NCBI RefSeq assembly: GCF_001514115.1
Contig: NZ_KQ948453.1
Location: 354,659 to 418,658, forward strand
DNA from: Streptomyces olivochromogenes
GTDB taxonomy: Bacteria > Actinomycetota > Actinomycetes > Streptomycetales > Streptomycetaceae
Direction: 5' to 3'
DNA: 64,000 nucleotides
The notes under the pieces are model-generated. The model saw only the letters and a list, made by a program, of their open reading frames with translations. It had not been told where the DNA came from and ran no database searches. Shown here piece by piece: positions 26,842 through 36,110 of this stretch. Position numbers and translations under genes: made by a program. How positions within the stretch are numbered: the first letter of the stretch is position 1; each line of letters begins with the position of its first letter.

Positions 26842-27876
26842 GTGATCACGACAACGGGCCTCACCAAGGTCTACCGCTCGCGCGGCCGCGAAGTGACCGC
26901 CCTCGACGGCGTCGATCTGCACGTCCGCGAAGGCGAGGTGTACGGCGTCATCGGCCAGTCCGGCGCCGGCAAGTCCTCCCTCATCCGCTGCGTCAACCTC
27001 CTGGAGCGTCCCACCGCCGGCACGGTCACCGTCGCCGGACAGGACCTCACCGCGCTCGTCGGCCGCGGTCCGCGCGCGGGCAAGGAGCTTCGCCAGGCCC
27101 GCAGCCGTATCGGCATGGTCTTCCAGCACTTCAACCTGCTGTCCTCGCGCACCGTGCAGGACAACGTCGAGCTGCCGCTCGAAATCCTTGGCCTGTCGGG
27201 GAAGGAACGATCCTCCAAGGCGCTCGGGCTGCTCGACCTGGTCGGTCTCTCCGACAAGGCCAAGGCCTACCCGGCCCAGCTCTCCGGCGGCCAGAAGCAG
27301 CGCGTCGGCATCGCCCGCGCCCTGGCCGGCGACCCCAAGGTGCTGCTCTCCGACGAGGCCACCAGCGCCCTCGACCCCGAGACCACCCGCTCCATCCTCC
27401 AGCTGCTGCGCGACCTGAACCGGCAGCTGGGCCTGACCGTCCTGCTCATCACCCACGAGATGGACGTCGTCAAGACGATCTGCGACTCGGCCGCGCTCAT
27501 GGAGAAGGGCCGCATCGTCGAGTCCGGCACCGTCAGCGAGCTGCTCGCGACCCCCGGCTCCGAACTCGCCGGGGCGCTCTTCCCGGTGAGCGGCGAGCCG
27601 TCCGGCGACGACCGCACCGTGATCGACGTCACCTTCCACGGCGAGGCCGCCACCCAGCCCGTCATCTCGCAGCTCTCGCGCACGTACAACATCGACATCT
27701 CGATCCTCGGCGCCGCGATGGACACCGTCGCCGGCAAGCAGGTCGGCCGGATGCGCATCGAACTGCCCGGCCGCTACGAGGAGAACGTCGTGCCGATCGG
27801 ATTCCTGCGCGAGCAGGGCCTGCAGATCGACATCCAGGGCCAGCAGCCCGTGCTCGTGAAGGACGGTGCCAAGTGA
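26842..27876 (+). CDS. metN: Methionine ABC transporter ATP-binding protein
   Basis: A 344-residue ATPase of the MetNIQ importer. Walker A is GQSGAGKSS, the signature is LSGGQKQRVGIARAL, Walker B is VLLSDEATSALD, and the switch His is in LLITHEMDVV. The C-terminal ~95 residues (VIDVTFHGEAATQPVISQLS...) form the NIL/ACT-like domain that binds methionine and inhibits transport (known for MetN). The GTG at 26842 has only a weak GGAAAC ribosome-binding site. The stop overlaps the GTG of metI. A leader ORF and hairpins lie upstream, so control at the RNA level is likely. Confidence 0.95.
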   Translation: MITTTGLTKVYRSRGREVTALDGVDLHVREGEVYGVIGQSGAGKSSLIRCVNLLERPTAGTVTVAGQDLTALVGRGPRAGKELRQARSRIGMVFQHFNLLSSRTVQDNVELPLEILGLSGKERSSKALGLLDLVGLSDKAKAYPAQLSGGQKQRVGIARALAGDPKVLLSDEATSALDPETTRSILQLLRDLNRQLGLTVLLITHEMDVVKTICDSAALMEKGRIVESGTVSELLATPGSELAGALFPVSGEPSGDDRTVIDVTFHGEAATQPVISQLSRTYNIDISILGAAMDTVAGKQVGRMRIELPGRYEENVVPIGFLREQGLQIDIQGQQPVLVKDGAK

Positions 27877-28610
27877 CCTGGTCGGAGATGCAGCCCCTGC
27901 TGTCCCAGGCGTGTTGGGACACGCTCTACATGGTCGGCTGGTCCACGCTGATCGCGATCGTCGGCGGTCTGCCGCTCGGCGTTCTGCTCGTCCTGACCGA
28001 CCGCGGCGGACTCCTGCAGAACGTCGTCGTGAACAAGGTCATCGGTCAGGTCGTGAACATCGCCCGCTCGCTGCCGTTCATCATCCTGATGGTCGCGCTG
28101 ATGAACTTCACGCGCACGATCACGGGAACGACCATCGGGCGCGAGGCGGCGATCGTGCCGCTCGCCGTCGGCGCGATCCCCTTCTTCGCGCGTCTGGTCG
28201 AGACGGCGGTCCGCGAAGTGGACGGCGGTCTCGTCGAGGCCGTGCAGTCGATGGGCGGCAACACCTGGACCATCGTGCGCAAGGTGCTCGTACCGGAGTC
28301 GCTGCCGTCGCTGATCTCCTCCGCGACCACCACGATCGTCGCCCTCATCGGCTACTCCGCGATGGCCGGCACCGTCGGCGCCGGCGGGCTCGGCGACATC
28401 GCCATCCGCTACGGCTACCAGCGCTTCGAGACCGGACTGATGTGGATCACCGTGGCGATCCTCGCGGTCGTCATCTCCGTCATCCAGTTCGCCGGCGACT
28501 ACGCGGCCCGTACCCTGCACCGGCGCGGCGGCCACTCCGGCGCCGCACCGAAGCTGCGGCTGCTGAAGGCCAAGGAACCCGCCACCGCGGAGGTCGGCGA
28601 GGTCGCCTGA
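27873..28610 (+). CDS. metI: Methionine ABC transporter permease
   Basis: A 245-residue permease with five to six membrane segments and the BPD-type coupling loop (EAVQSMGGNTWTIVRKVLVPESLPSLI) that contacts MetN. ARSLPFIILMVALM and GTVGAGGLGDIAI are typical for MetI. It starts with GTG overlapping the metN stop (GTGA), so the two are translationally coupled. The C-terminal tail (KLRLLKAKEPATAEVGEVA) is charged and cytoplasmic. metQ follows after 102 bases. Confidence 0.95.
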   Translation: MTWSEMQPLLSQACWDTLYMVGWSTLIAIVGGLPLGVLLVLTDRGGLLQNVVVNKVIGQVVNIARSLPFIILMVALMNFTRTITGTTIGREAAIVPLAVGAIPFFARLVETAVREVDGGLVEAVQSMGGNTWTIVRKVLVPESLPSLISSATTTIVALIGYSAMAGTVGAGGLGDIAIRYGYQRFETGLMWITVAILAVVISVIQFAGDYAARTLHRRGGHSGAAPKLRLLKAKEPATAEVGEVA

Positions 28611-28712
28611 GACCGCCCGAACACCCCCTCCTGGTTCTCCCCCCCCCACCCGCAGATTTCCCCGTAACCACCCACCACGGGGTCGCTCCACCCTTAAGGA
28701 AAGGCACTTTTC

Positions 28713-29543
28713 GTGCGTAACACCGCCAAGATCACCACCGCAGTCCTCGCCGCCGGAGCCCTCACCCTCGGCCTCTCCGCCTGCGGTTCGGACAAGAGCA
28801 ACAGCGCCTCCGACACCAGCGGTCCGCTGGTCGTCGCCGCGAGCCCCACCCCGCACGCCGAGATCCTCGACTACATCAAGGACAACCTGGCGAAGAAGGC
28901 CGGCCTCGACCTGCAGGTCAAGGAGTTCACGGACTACGTCACGCCGAACACGGCGACCGAGGACGGGTCCGTCGGCGCCAACTACTTCCAGAACCAGCCG
29001 TACCTCGACGACTTCAACAAGAAGAACGGCACCCACATCGTGCCCGTCGTCACGGTCCACCTGGAACCGCTCGGTCTCTACTCCCACAAGATCAAGAAGA
29101 CCGACGAGCTCAAGAGCGGTGCGACGGTCGCCGTCCCGAACGACACGGTCAACGAGGCGCGGGCGCTCAAGCTGCTCGCGTCCAAGGGACTCATCACGCT
29201 CAAGGACGGCGCGGGCAACAGCGCGACCACCCAGGACATCGCGAAGAACCCGAAGAACCTCAAGTTCAAGGAGCTGGAGGCGGCCCAGACCCCGCGCTCC
29301 CTGGACGACGTCGACGCCGCGGTGATCAACGGCAACTACGCCATCTCGTCCGGCCTCAAGCCGGCCAAGGACGCGCTCTTCCTGGAGTCCGCGACGAACA
29401 ACCCCTACGGCAACTTCCTCGCCGTCAAGAAGGGCAACGAGAGCGACCCGCGGGTGAAGAAGCTCGCCAAGCTCCTGACCTCGCCCGAGGTCAAGAAGTT
29501 CATCGAGGACAAGTACGCCGGCTCGGTCATCCCGTCGTTCTAG
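28713..29543 (+). CDS. metQ: Methionine-binding lipoprotein
   Basis: A 276-residue NlpA/MetQ-family lipoprotein that delivers methionine to MetNI. The lipobox is LGLSACGSDKS, so the mature protein begins at Cys anchored in the membrane. VVAASPTPHAEILDYIKDNL and NYFQNQPYLDDFN are typical MetQ ligand-binding segments. GTG at 28713 has AAGGAAAGG before it. The 102-base gap after metI has a C-rich stretch but no good terminator, so cotranscription is likely. A strong terminator follows. Confidence 0.94.
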   Translation: MRNTAKITTAVLAAGALTLGLSACGSDKSNSASDTSGPLVVAASPTPHAEILDYIKDNLAKKAGLDLQVKEFTDYVTPNTATEDGSVGANYFQNQPYLDDFNKKNGTHIVPVVTVHLEPLGLYSHKIKKTDELKSGATVAVPNDTVNEARALKLLASKGLITLKDGAGNSATTQDIAKNPKNLKFKELEAAQTPRSLDDVDAAVINGNYAISSGLKPAKDALFLESATNNPYGNFLAVKKGNESDPRVKKLAKLLTSPEVKKFIEDKYAGSVIPSF

Positions 29544-29578
29544 TTCCGGTCATCCCGTCTTTCCGGTCGGGTCACCGT

Positions 29579-29613
29579 ACGGGGTCCACTCCATCACTCG
29601 GAGTGGACCCCGT
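29579..29613 (+). terminator. metNIQ terminator
   Basis: A perfect 14-bp stem, ACGGGGTCCACTCC with GGAGTGGACCCCGT, and a 7-base loop. It begins 36 bases after the metQ stop. Confidence 0.9.
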
Positions 29614-29707
29614 GGTGCAGTTCGGTGGCCTCATGCTGCATGCTGGGCAGTTCAGCGGGCCCGAAGGATCCGAGGGCCCGACGTCCCCGACGGTTACGGA
29701 GCGGCGC

Positions 29708-30346
29708 ATGACCAGCACCTTCCCCGACATCTCCATCAGCACGGAGCGGTTGGTCCTGCGTGCGCTCGACGAGGACGACGTCCCCTCCCTGGCCGCGATG
29801 ATGAACGACGAGCAGGTCGGTGCCTGGACCGACGTGCCCCAGCCCTACACCGAGGACGCGGCCCGCACCTGGATCACCGAGTACGCGCCCACCGAACGCA
29901 CGGCGGGCCGCGGACTCGACCTCGCCGTCACCGAGTTCCTCACCCAGCGCCTGGTCGGCATCGTGCAACTCGCCAAGACCAACTGGCATGTGCGCTCCAC
30001 GGAACTGTCGTACGTCATCGCCCCCTGGGCACGCGGCGAGGGCTACGCCTCCGAGGCGGCGCTCGCCACCGCCCGATGGCTCTTCCGCGACCAGAAGTTC
30101 GAGCGCATCGAACTGCGCACGGCGGCCGACAACACCGCCTCCCAGCAGGTCGCCCAGAAGATCGGCTGCATCAGCGAGGGCGTCCTGCGCAACGCCTGTA
30201 TAGCGCACACCCGCACCGAGGACGGCCGCTGGGTGGACGTGCGCACCGACTTCATCGTCTGGAGCCTCCTGCCGGAGGACCTCGACGGAGTCGGCGACCA
30301 GCTCGCCGACACGGGTGGTTTCACGTCGTTCTCCGACTGGAACTGA
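29708..30346 (+). CDS. GNAT acetyltransferase, RimJ/RimL type
   Basis: A 212-residue acetyltransferase. It starts with STERLVLRALDEDDVPSL, the usual RimJ/RimL N-terminus, and has the acetyl-CoA site in ELSYVIAPWARGEGYASEAA with RIELRTAADNTASQQVAQKI after it. Relatives acetylate protein N-termini, antibiotics or small amines; the acceptor here is unknown. ATG at 29708 is chosen because ACGGAGCGGC lies before it and the domain starts soon after. The terminator of metQ lies upstream, so it should have its own promoter. Confidence 0.89.
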   Translation: MTSTFPDISISTERLVLRALDEDDVPSLAAMMNDEQVGAWTDVPQPYTEDAARTWITEYAPTERTAGRGLDLAVTEFLTQRLVGIVQLAKTNWHVRSTELSYVIAPWARGEGYASEAALATARWLFRDQKFERIELRTAADNTASQQVAQKIGCISEGVLRNACIAHTRTEDGRWVDVRTDFIVWSLLPEDLDGVGDQLADTGGFTSFSDWN

Positions 30347-30521
30347 ACCGGCGGGATTCCCCGCGCCGCATGCGGGGGACGTCCCGCACCGCGTCGGGAA
30401 GAACCGCTCCCACCCGGCAGAGACCTGTGCGCCCGCACCCAGCAAGACCAGGTACCCTCACGGAGCCCGCCCGCGGGCTGCCCACCGACGACCTGCGAAA
30501 ACCTTCTGGAGACTGACGACG

Positions 30522-31733
30522 ATGGCCGACCGGGTCACGGTGATCGGCTGGGACGGCTCGCCCTTGACCGCCGCGGCGCGCTCCGCCCTCGGCGCGGCCA
30601 CCCTGGTGGCCGGAGCGGCGCACCACCTGGCGCTCCCCGAGGTACCCCGGGCCGCCGAACGCATCCGCCTCGGCAGCGTCTCCCTCGCCGCTCGCCGCAT
30701 CGCGGGCCACCGTGGCAGCGCCGTCGTCCTCGCTGACGGCGACCCCGGCTTCTTCGGAGTCGTACGCACCCTGCGTGCCCCCGAGTTCGGCCTGGAGGTC
30801 GAAGTCGTGCCCGCCGTCTCCTCGGTCGCCGCCGCCTTCGCCCGCGCCGGCATGCCCTGGGACGACGCACAAGTGGTCGTGGCGCACCGCCGCACCCTGC
30901 GCCGCGCGGTGAACGTCTGCCGCGCCCACACCAAGGTCGCCGTCCTCACCTCGCCCGGCGCCGGCCCCGCCGAACTCGGCCTGCTCCTCGAAGGAGTCCA
31001 CCGCACCTTCGTCATCTGCGAGGAACTCGGCACCGCGAGCGAGCGGGTCACCATCCTCACCTCCGACAAGGCCGCCGACCACACCTGGCGCGACCCCAAC
31101 GTCGTCATCGTCATCGGCGGTTTCGTGGCCACGGCCGAGGACGGCGGCTGGATCGCCGGACGCGACCCGGGCACCGGACCGCGCGGCTGGGCGCTGCCCG
31201 CCCAGGCGTACGGCGGCGCGCTGGGCGAAGGCGAAACGGATCTGCTGCGCGCCGCCCAACTCGCCCGGCTGGGCCCGCGCGTGGGAGACCTCGTGTGGGA
31301 CATCGGCTCCGGCAGCGGCGCCTTCGCCACCGAGGCGGCGCGCACCGGCGCGGCGGTCATCGCCGTCGACCGCAACCCCGGCTCCTGCGCCCGGACCGAG
31401 GACTCCGCGCGCCGCTACGGCGTCCAGATGCAGATCGTGCACGGCACCGCGCCGCACGTCCTGGAGAACCTCCCCGAACCCGATGTCGTACGCGTCGGCG
31501 GCGGGGGAGCGCAGGTCGTCTCGGCCGTCGCCGACCGCCGTCCGCAGCGCATCGTGACGCACGCGGCGACCCGCGACGCGGCCGAACTCGTGGGCCGTGA
31601 TCTCAGCGAGCACGGATATCAGGTCGAATGCGCCCTGATTCAGTCCGTCGAACTCGACACAAGGGCTTGGACGGAGACCGAGCGGAGCGTCGCGTTCCTG
31701 CTCACAGGCCGTCTGCCCGATCGCAACCCGTGA
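30522..31733 (+). CDS. cobL: Precorrin-6Y C5,15-methyltransferase (decarboxylating)
   Basis: A 403-residue fusion of the CbiE and CbiT activities: methylation at C-5 and C-15 and decarboxylation of the acetate side chain of the corrin ring. The N-terminal tetrapyrrole methylase (about 1-200) has VTVIGWDGSPL and ADGDPGFFGVV; the C-terminal class I SAM methyltransferase (about 215-403) has VWDIGSGSGAFATEAAR and AVDRNPGSCARTEDSARRY. ATG at 30522 has TCTGGAGAC before it. It is next to the BluB-CobT fusion and a SUMT gene, so they make a partial cobalamin set. I see no B12-box type riboswitch upstream. Confidence 0.93.
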   Translation: MADRVTVIGWDGSPLTAAARSALGAATLVAGAAHHLALPEVPRAAERIRLGSVSLAARRIAGHRGSAVVLADGDPGFFGVVRTLRAPEFGLEVEVVPAVSSVAAAFARAGMPWDDAQVVVAHRRTLRRAVNVCRAHTKVAVLTSPGAGPAELGLLLEGVHRTFVICEELGTASERVTILTSDKAADHTWRDPNVVIVIGGFVATAEDGGWIAGRDPGTGPRGWALPAQAYGGALGEGETDLLRAAQLARLGPRVGDLVWDIGSGSGAFATEAARTGAAVIAVDRNPGSCARTEDSARRYGVQMQIVHGTAPHVLENLPEPDVVRVGGGGAQVVSAVADRRPQRIVTHAATRDAAELVGRDLSEHGYQVECALIQSVELDTRAWTETERSVAFLLTGRLPDRNP

Positions 31734-32078
31734 TCCTGTTGTCGTACTGCGCGCGGTAGGCTGGCCGATCGTTGTACCGCTCCAGGGCGATCGGTCTTTC
31801 GTAGGCCAATGTCCGGAAAACGCGCCCGTTTTGAGGCGTGTGTGGTACGGCAGAACCTGAGGACGCGCAACGTGGCGCAGTCCACAGCGGGCCGTCGCGG
31901 ATCAAGCTGTCGCGAGGGTCGGACGACCGGGACAATGCCTGTTAATGGCTTTGTCGCCTTTGTTGGCCGGTCGTTCGTGCCGCTGGGCACGCACGCTCGT
32001 TCTTCACTGCGGGGCGGTCGGTGCGCCGTTCCGGGCGAGCAGGACTTGGAAGCACTAACCGATGGGCGAGGGGTACGC
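31734..32078 (+). other. 345-bp intergenic leader of the bluB-cobT fusion gene
   Basis: No gene is supported here, although the fusion frame stays open upstream to an ATG at 31809; that part lacks the usual codon bias. CCGATCG (31765) and CGATCGG (31788) can pair across 16 bases and are followed by TCTTTC, so they may end cobL. No B12-box consensus is seen. Confidence 0.5.
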
Positions 32079-35000
32079 ATGACCGACACCGGCCAGGTCC
32101 CGGGCGAGGGACTGCCGGAGAACGCAGGCATGGTGGAGCAGCCGGGCGTCCCCGCCCCGGGCGCGTACACCTTCCTCGACCCCTCCGAGAACCCCGCCGA
32201 GGACGACGACCTGCTTCTCATGCCGGGCGCACAGGGAGCGTGGGGCAACGAGGTGGCCCCGCCGCCCCCGCAGCCCCTCGTCGACGAACAACCTCTCGTC
32301 CATGAGCCGGGTCCGCACGAGACGGCCGGCCGGGACAGCGGTTCGCTCGACCTCAGCGGCGTCCGCGTACCTGGTCCCGCTCCCGCCGCGCAGCCGACGG
32401 CTCCGCGCCGCCCGCTGCACCTCGGGCCGCCGACTCCGGACGGCTCCGCGAGCCCGGTGCGCTCGCTCGCCGACCGCGGCCCCGCCGCCGCGCCCATGGC
32501 CACCCCGATGAACCCCGTGACTCCCCCAACTCCGGTACGGCACGCGGGTCCCCCGACGACCGGTCCCGAGTACCTCGACGTATCGCAGCTCTCCGAGACC
32601 CCGCCCCAGGGCGCGGTGCCGTGGGGAGCGCCGCCGGTGGGTCCCGAGGGGACGGCTGCAGAAACGGTCGTCCCGTCGGCCGTCCAGGGCCCCGAGACCG
32701 GAGCGGTCGCCGAGGCGCCGACGACGCCGGAGACGGCGCCGGTCGCGGAGGCCGTCGAGCCCGCGGGATTCGCCCCGGTTCCCCAGGCCGCGGAGGCGGT
32801 CGAGGCGGTCGAGGCTCAAGGATTCGCGCAGGTGCCCCAGGCTCCGGAGGCCGCCCACGCGCCCGAGGCGTCGGAGGGTCACTTCGTCCAGCAGGCGGTG
32901 GAGGTCGCGCCGGGCCCCGAGACCGAGCAGCGCCTTGAGGCCGAGCCGGGCTTCGAGCCCGACCCTGGCTTCGAGGTGGCGGCGGGCCCTGAGGCCGAGC
33001 CGGGCTTCGAAGTGGCGGCGGGCCCTGAGGCCGCGCCCGCGCCGGACGGCTTCCCGGCCCCCGAGGGTCCGGCGGTCACCGCCGCTTCGACGCCCTTCCC
33101 GGTCGCCCAGGACCTCCCGCACATCGCCCCGACCGTGGACGACACGGCCGGGCACCTTGCCGACATCCCGGCACAGGTTTCCGAGGCGGGGGAGCCCATG
33201 GCGACCGAGCAGGTGCTCCAGCCCGCGCAGGACCCACAGTCGACACCCGAGGCCGAGCCGCAGCCCACCGAACAGGCACCCCAACTCGCGGACCAGGCCG
33301 CCCACCTCGCCGAGCCCGTCGCCCACGCGGTCGACCAGGCGCCCCGGTTCCCGGCTCAGGACGCCCGGTTCCAGGAAGCCGGTGTCCACACCCCGGAACC
33401 CGTGGTCCAGTTGGCGGACACCGGCGTGGAGCCCGCGTCCTTCGCGGAGGCCGCGCAGCCCGAGTTCGCCCCGGAGCCCCTCGTGGTGTCCGCCGCCCAC
33501 GCCGCCGCCGAGGCCCAGGCACAGGTGGCGCACGCCGCGGACGACTCGTACGGACACGCGGTCCCCGGCGTCGAGGCCTTCCCGGTCCAGGCCGCGCAGT
33601 TCGCGGCCCCCGCCGAGGCCCACGCCGCGTTCGCCGAGGCCGGTGCCGGTGTACCGGTCGGCGTCGCCGCCCACGCACAGGCGCCGCACGCGGCCACGAA
33701 CCAGTCGCACGGCGAGCACCGCCCCGGTGACACGGCAGGCGCGGCCGGATTCCAGGGCGCCCCCCTGGACTCCGTCGCGGACCAGCCCCTCGGCCAGTTC
33801 GTGCCCGTCGAGGGCACGGTGCCGACGACCCCGCACCTGGCCCCGACCCCGCCGCACGCCATGACCGTGCCGCCGCTGCCCACGGAGGAGCGGCCCCCGG
33901 TCGAAGAGCCCCCGGCGATGGTGGAAGCGGTGGCGGTGGAGAGCCAGGAGGCTCCCCTCGCCCCTCTCGCCGAGGCGGAGCCCGCCATCGAGGCGGAGCC
34001 CGTTGCCTCGGTTCCCGCACCCCGCGAGGCCGAAGCCGAGACACCCCCCGTACCGGAGCCGTTCGAGGCGGACCCGGAGCCCGTAGTAGTCGCACAGCAA
34101 GCGGACGACCTGGACACCCAGGTCGCCGATCAGGAAGAGAGCACGGCCGCAGTGGAAGACGTACGAGAGTCCACCGGCCCGGCGGCCCCCGGCTACGACG
34201 ACGCCGAGCGCGAGGCCGTGCTGCGCGTGATGCGCGAGCGCCGCGACATCCGCAACGGCTTCCGCAGCGACCCGATCCCGCACGACGTGCTGCTGCGGGT
34301 CCTCGAGGCCGCGCACACCGCGCCGTCCGTCGGCCACTCCCAGCCCTGGGACTTCGTCGTCATCCGCTCCGCCGAGACCCGGCGCACGATGCACGAACTG
34401 GCCGCCCGTCAGCGCGAGGCGTACGCCAAGTCGCTGCCCAAGGGGCGCGCGAAGCAGTTCAAGGAACTGAAGATCGAGGCCATCCTCGACACCCCGGTGA
34501 ACATCGTCGTCACCGCCGACCCGACCCGCGGCGGCCGGCACACCCTGGGCCGTCACACCCAGCCCCAGATGGCCCCGTACTCCTCGGCGCTCGCGGTCCA
34601 GAACCTGTGGCTCGCGGCCCGCGCCGAGGGCCTCGGCGTCGGCTGGGTCAGCTTCTTCGACGAGCGCGAGATGGTCCGCGCCCTCGGCCTGCCCGAGCAC
34701 CTGGACGTGGTGGCCTACCTCTGCGTCGGCTACGTCGACGAGTTCCCCGAGGAGCCCGAGCTGATGCAGGCCGGCTGGTCCAAGCGCCGCCCGCTGTCCT
34801 GGGTCGTGCACGAGGAGACGTACGGCCGTCGCGCGCTGCCCGGTGAGGAGCCGCACGACCTGCTCGCCGAGACGGTCTCCAACATCCGCCCGCTGGACGC
34901 CAAGGCGCTCGGCGAGGCGTGGGAGCGCCAGAAGCGGATGACCAAGCCCGCGGGCGCGCTCGGCATGCTGGAGATCATCTCCGCGCAGCTGTCCGGCCTG

Positions 35001-35909
35001 TCCCGGATGTGCCCGCCGCCGATCCCGGAGCCCGCCGCCGTCGCGATCTTCGCGGGTGACCACGGCGTGCACGCCCAGGGCGTCACCCCCTGGCCGCAGG
35101 AGGTCACCGGCCAGATGGTGGCCAACTTCCTGGGCGGCGGCGCGGTCTGCAACGCCTTCGCCAACCAGGTGGGCGCCGAGGTCTGCGTCATCGACGTGGG
35201 CGTCGCCTCCGACCTCCCCGCGACCCCGGGTCTGCTCCCGCGCAAGGTCCGCGCGGGCACGGCCGACATGACGACCGGCCCCGCGATGACCCGCGAAGAG
35301 GTCAAGGCCGCCATCGAGGTGGGCATCGAGACGGCCCGCGACCTCGTGGCGGCCGGCAACAAGGCCCTGCTGACCGGCGAGATGGGCATCGCCAACACAA
35401 CGGCGTCGGCGGCCCTGATCTCCGTCTTCACGGACACCGACCCGTCCGAGGTGACGGGCCGCGGCACCGGCATCAACGACGAGACCCTCGCCCGCAAGAC
35501 CGAGGTCGTGCGCCGCGCCATCGAACTCCACCAGCCGGACCCGGCCGACCCCATCGGTGTCCTCGCCGCGATCGGCGGCCTCGAACACGCCGCCATGGTC
35601 GGTCTGCTCCTCGGTGGCGCCTCCCTGCGTACGCCGGTGATCCTGGACGGCGTCAGCGCCGGCGCCGCCGCCCTCGTGGCCCGCGCCATCGCCCCCGAGG
35701 TCCTCGCGGCCTGCGTCGCCGGTCACCGCAGCGCCGAGCCCGGCCACGTCGCCGCCCTGAACAAGCTGGGCCTGCGCCCCCTGATCGACCTGGACCTGCG
35801 CCTCGGCGAGGGCACGGGCGCCCTGCTGGCGCTGCCGGTGGTCCAGAGCGCGGCGAGGGCGATGCACGAGGTGGCGACGTTCGACTCCGCAGGGGTCACC
35901 GAAAAGTAG
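32079..35909 (+). CDS. cobT: BluB-CobT fusion with a long disordered N-terminus
   Basis: A 1276-residue protein with two lower-ligand enzymes of cobalamin synthesis. About 703-915 is BluB-like (VLRVMRERRDIRNGF, APSVGHSQPWDFVV, GLGVGWVSFF), which turns FMNH2 and O2 into 5,6-dimethylbenzimidazole (DMB). About 929-1276 is CobT (KPAGALGMLE, FAGDHGVHAQGVTPWP, GEMGIANTTASAAL), which transfers phosphoribose to DMB. Fusion would channel DMB. The first ~700 residues are low-complexity Ala/Pro/Glu/Val/Gln, with repeats such as PGFEVAAGPEAE, and are probably disordered. ATG at 32079 has GCGAGGGG before it and gives MTDTGQVPGEG. The fusion is known in Streptomyces; the role of the long tail is not. Confidence 0.9.
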   Translation: MTDTGQVPGEGLPENAGMVEQPGVPAPGAYTFLDPSENPAEDDDLLLMPGAQGAWGNEVAPPPPQPLVDEQPLVHEPGPHETAGRDSGSLDLSGVRVPGPAPAAQPTAPRRPLHLGPPTPDGSASPVRSLADRGPAAAPMATPMNPVTPPTPVRHAGPPTTGPEYLDVSQLSETPPQGAVPWGAPPVGPEGTAAETVVPSAVQGPETGAVAEAPTTPETAPVAEAVEPAGFAPVPQAAEAVEAVEAQGFAQVPQAPEAAHAPEASEGHFVQQAVEVAPGPETEQRLEAEPGFEPDPGFEVAAGPEAEPGFEVAAGPEAAPAPDGFPAPEGPAVTAASTPFPVAQDLPHIAPTVDDTAGHLADIPAQVSEAGEPMATEQVLQPAQDPQSTPEAEPQPTEQAPQLADQAAHLAEPVAHAVDQAPRFPAQDARFQEAGVHTPEPVVQLADTGVEPASFAEAAQPEFAPEPLVVSAAHAAAEAQAQVAHAADDSYGHAVPGVEAFPVQAAQFAAPAEAHAAFAEAGAGVPVGVAAHAQAPHAATNQSHGEHRPGDTAGAAGFQGAPLDSVADQPLGQFVPVEGTVPTTPHLAPTPPHAMTVPPLPTEERPPVEEPPAMVEAVAVESQEAPLAPLAEAEPAIEAEPVASVPAPREAEAETPPVPEPFEADPEPVVVAQQADDLDTQVADQEESTAAVEDVRESTGPAAPGYDDAEREAVLRVMRERRDIRNGFRSDPIPHDVLLRVLEAAHTAPSVGHSQPWDFVVIRSAETRRTMHELAARQREAYAKSLPKGRAKQFKELKIEAILDTPVNIVVTADPTRGGRHTLGRHTQPQMAPYSSALAVQNLWLAARAEGLGVGWVSFFDEREMVRALGLPEHLDVVAYLCVGYVDEFPEEPELMQAGWSKRRPLSWVVHEETYGRRALPGEEPHDLLAETVSNIRPLDAKALGEAWERQKRMTKPAGALGMLEIISAQLSGLSRMCPPPIPEPAAVAIFAGDHGVHAQGVTPWPQEVTGQMVANFLGGGAVCNAFANQVGAEVCVIDVGVASDLPATPGLLPRKVRAGTADMTTGPAMTREEVKAAIEVGIETARDLVAAGNKALLTGEMGIANTTASAALISVFTDTDPSEVTGRGTGINDETLARKTEVVRRAIELHQPDPADPIGVLAAIGGLEHAAMVGLLLGGASLRTPVILDGVSAGAAALVARAIAPEVLAACVAGHRSAEPGHVAALNKLGLRPLIDLDLRLGEGTGALLALPVVQSAARAMHEVATFDSAGVTEK

Positions 35910-35925
35910 ACCGACGACGCACCCG

Positions 35926-35975
35926 TTCGTGCGGGGGTTCGGGGGCGCAGCCCCCCACGCGGCGGAGCCGCACCG
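35926..35975 (+). repeat. Intergenic GC-rich hairpin repeat
   Basis: GGGGGC-GCA-GCCCCC (35942-35956) within TGCGGGGGTTCGGGGGCGCA and followed by CGGCGGAGCCG. A related GGGTCCGGGGGCGGAGCCCC occurs at 40927. It lies shortly after the cobT stop and may be its terminator. Confidence 0.6.
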
Positions 35976-36110
35976 TGTCACTGCCGGGACGGGGCGGGCT
36001 GGGGGAAGGAACCCCTCCCGCCCCCGCCGTATCGTGGACCCGCATCCAAAACAGCACGTCAAGGCCGCTCCAGCCGAGCGCAGCGGCCCCATACGAGGAG
36101 CCGCACCGCC

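Noticed and set aside
30347-30521. Cobalamin riboswitch before cobL or before the fusion gene
   Set aside because: No B12-box like sequence could be seen in either gap; a covariance-model search would be decisive.
31809-32078. Upstream in-frame extension of the BluB-CobT fusion by 90 codons
   Set aside because: The codon use of this part is unlike the gene body, and a good ribosome-binding site stands before the ATG at 32079.
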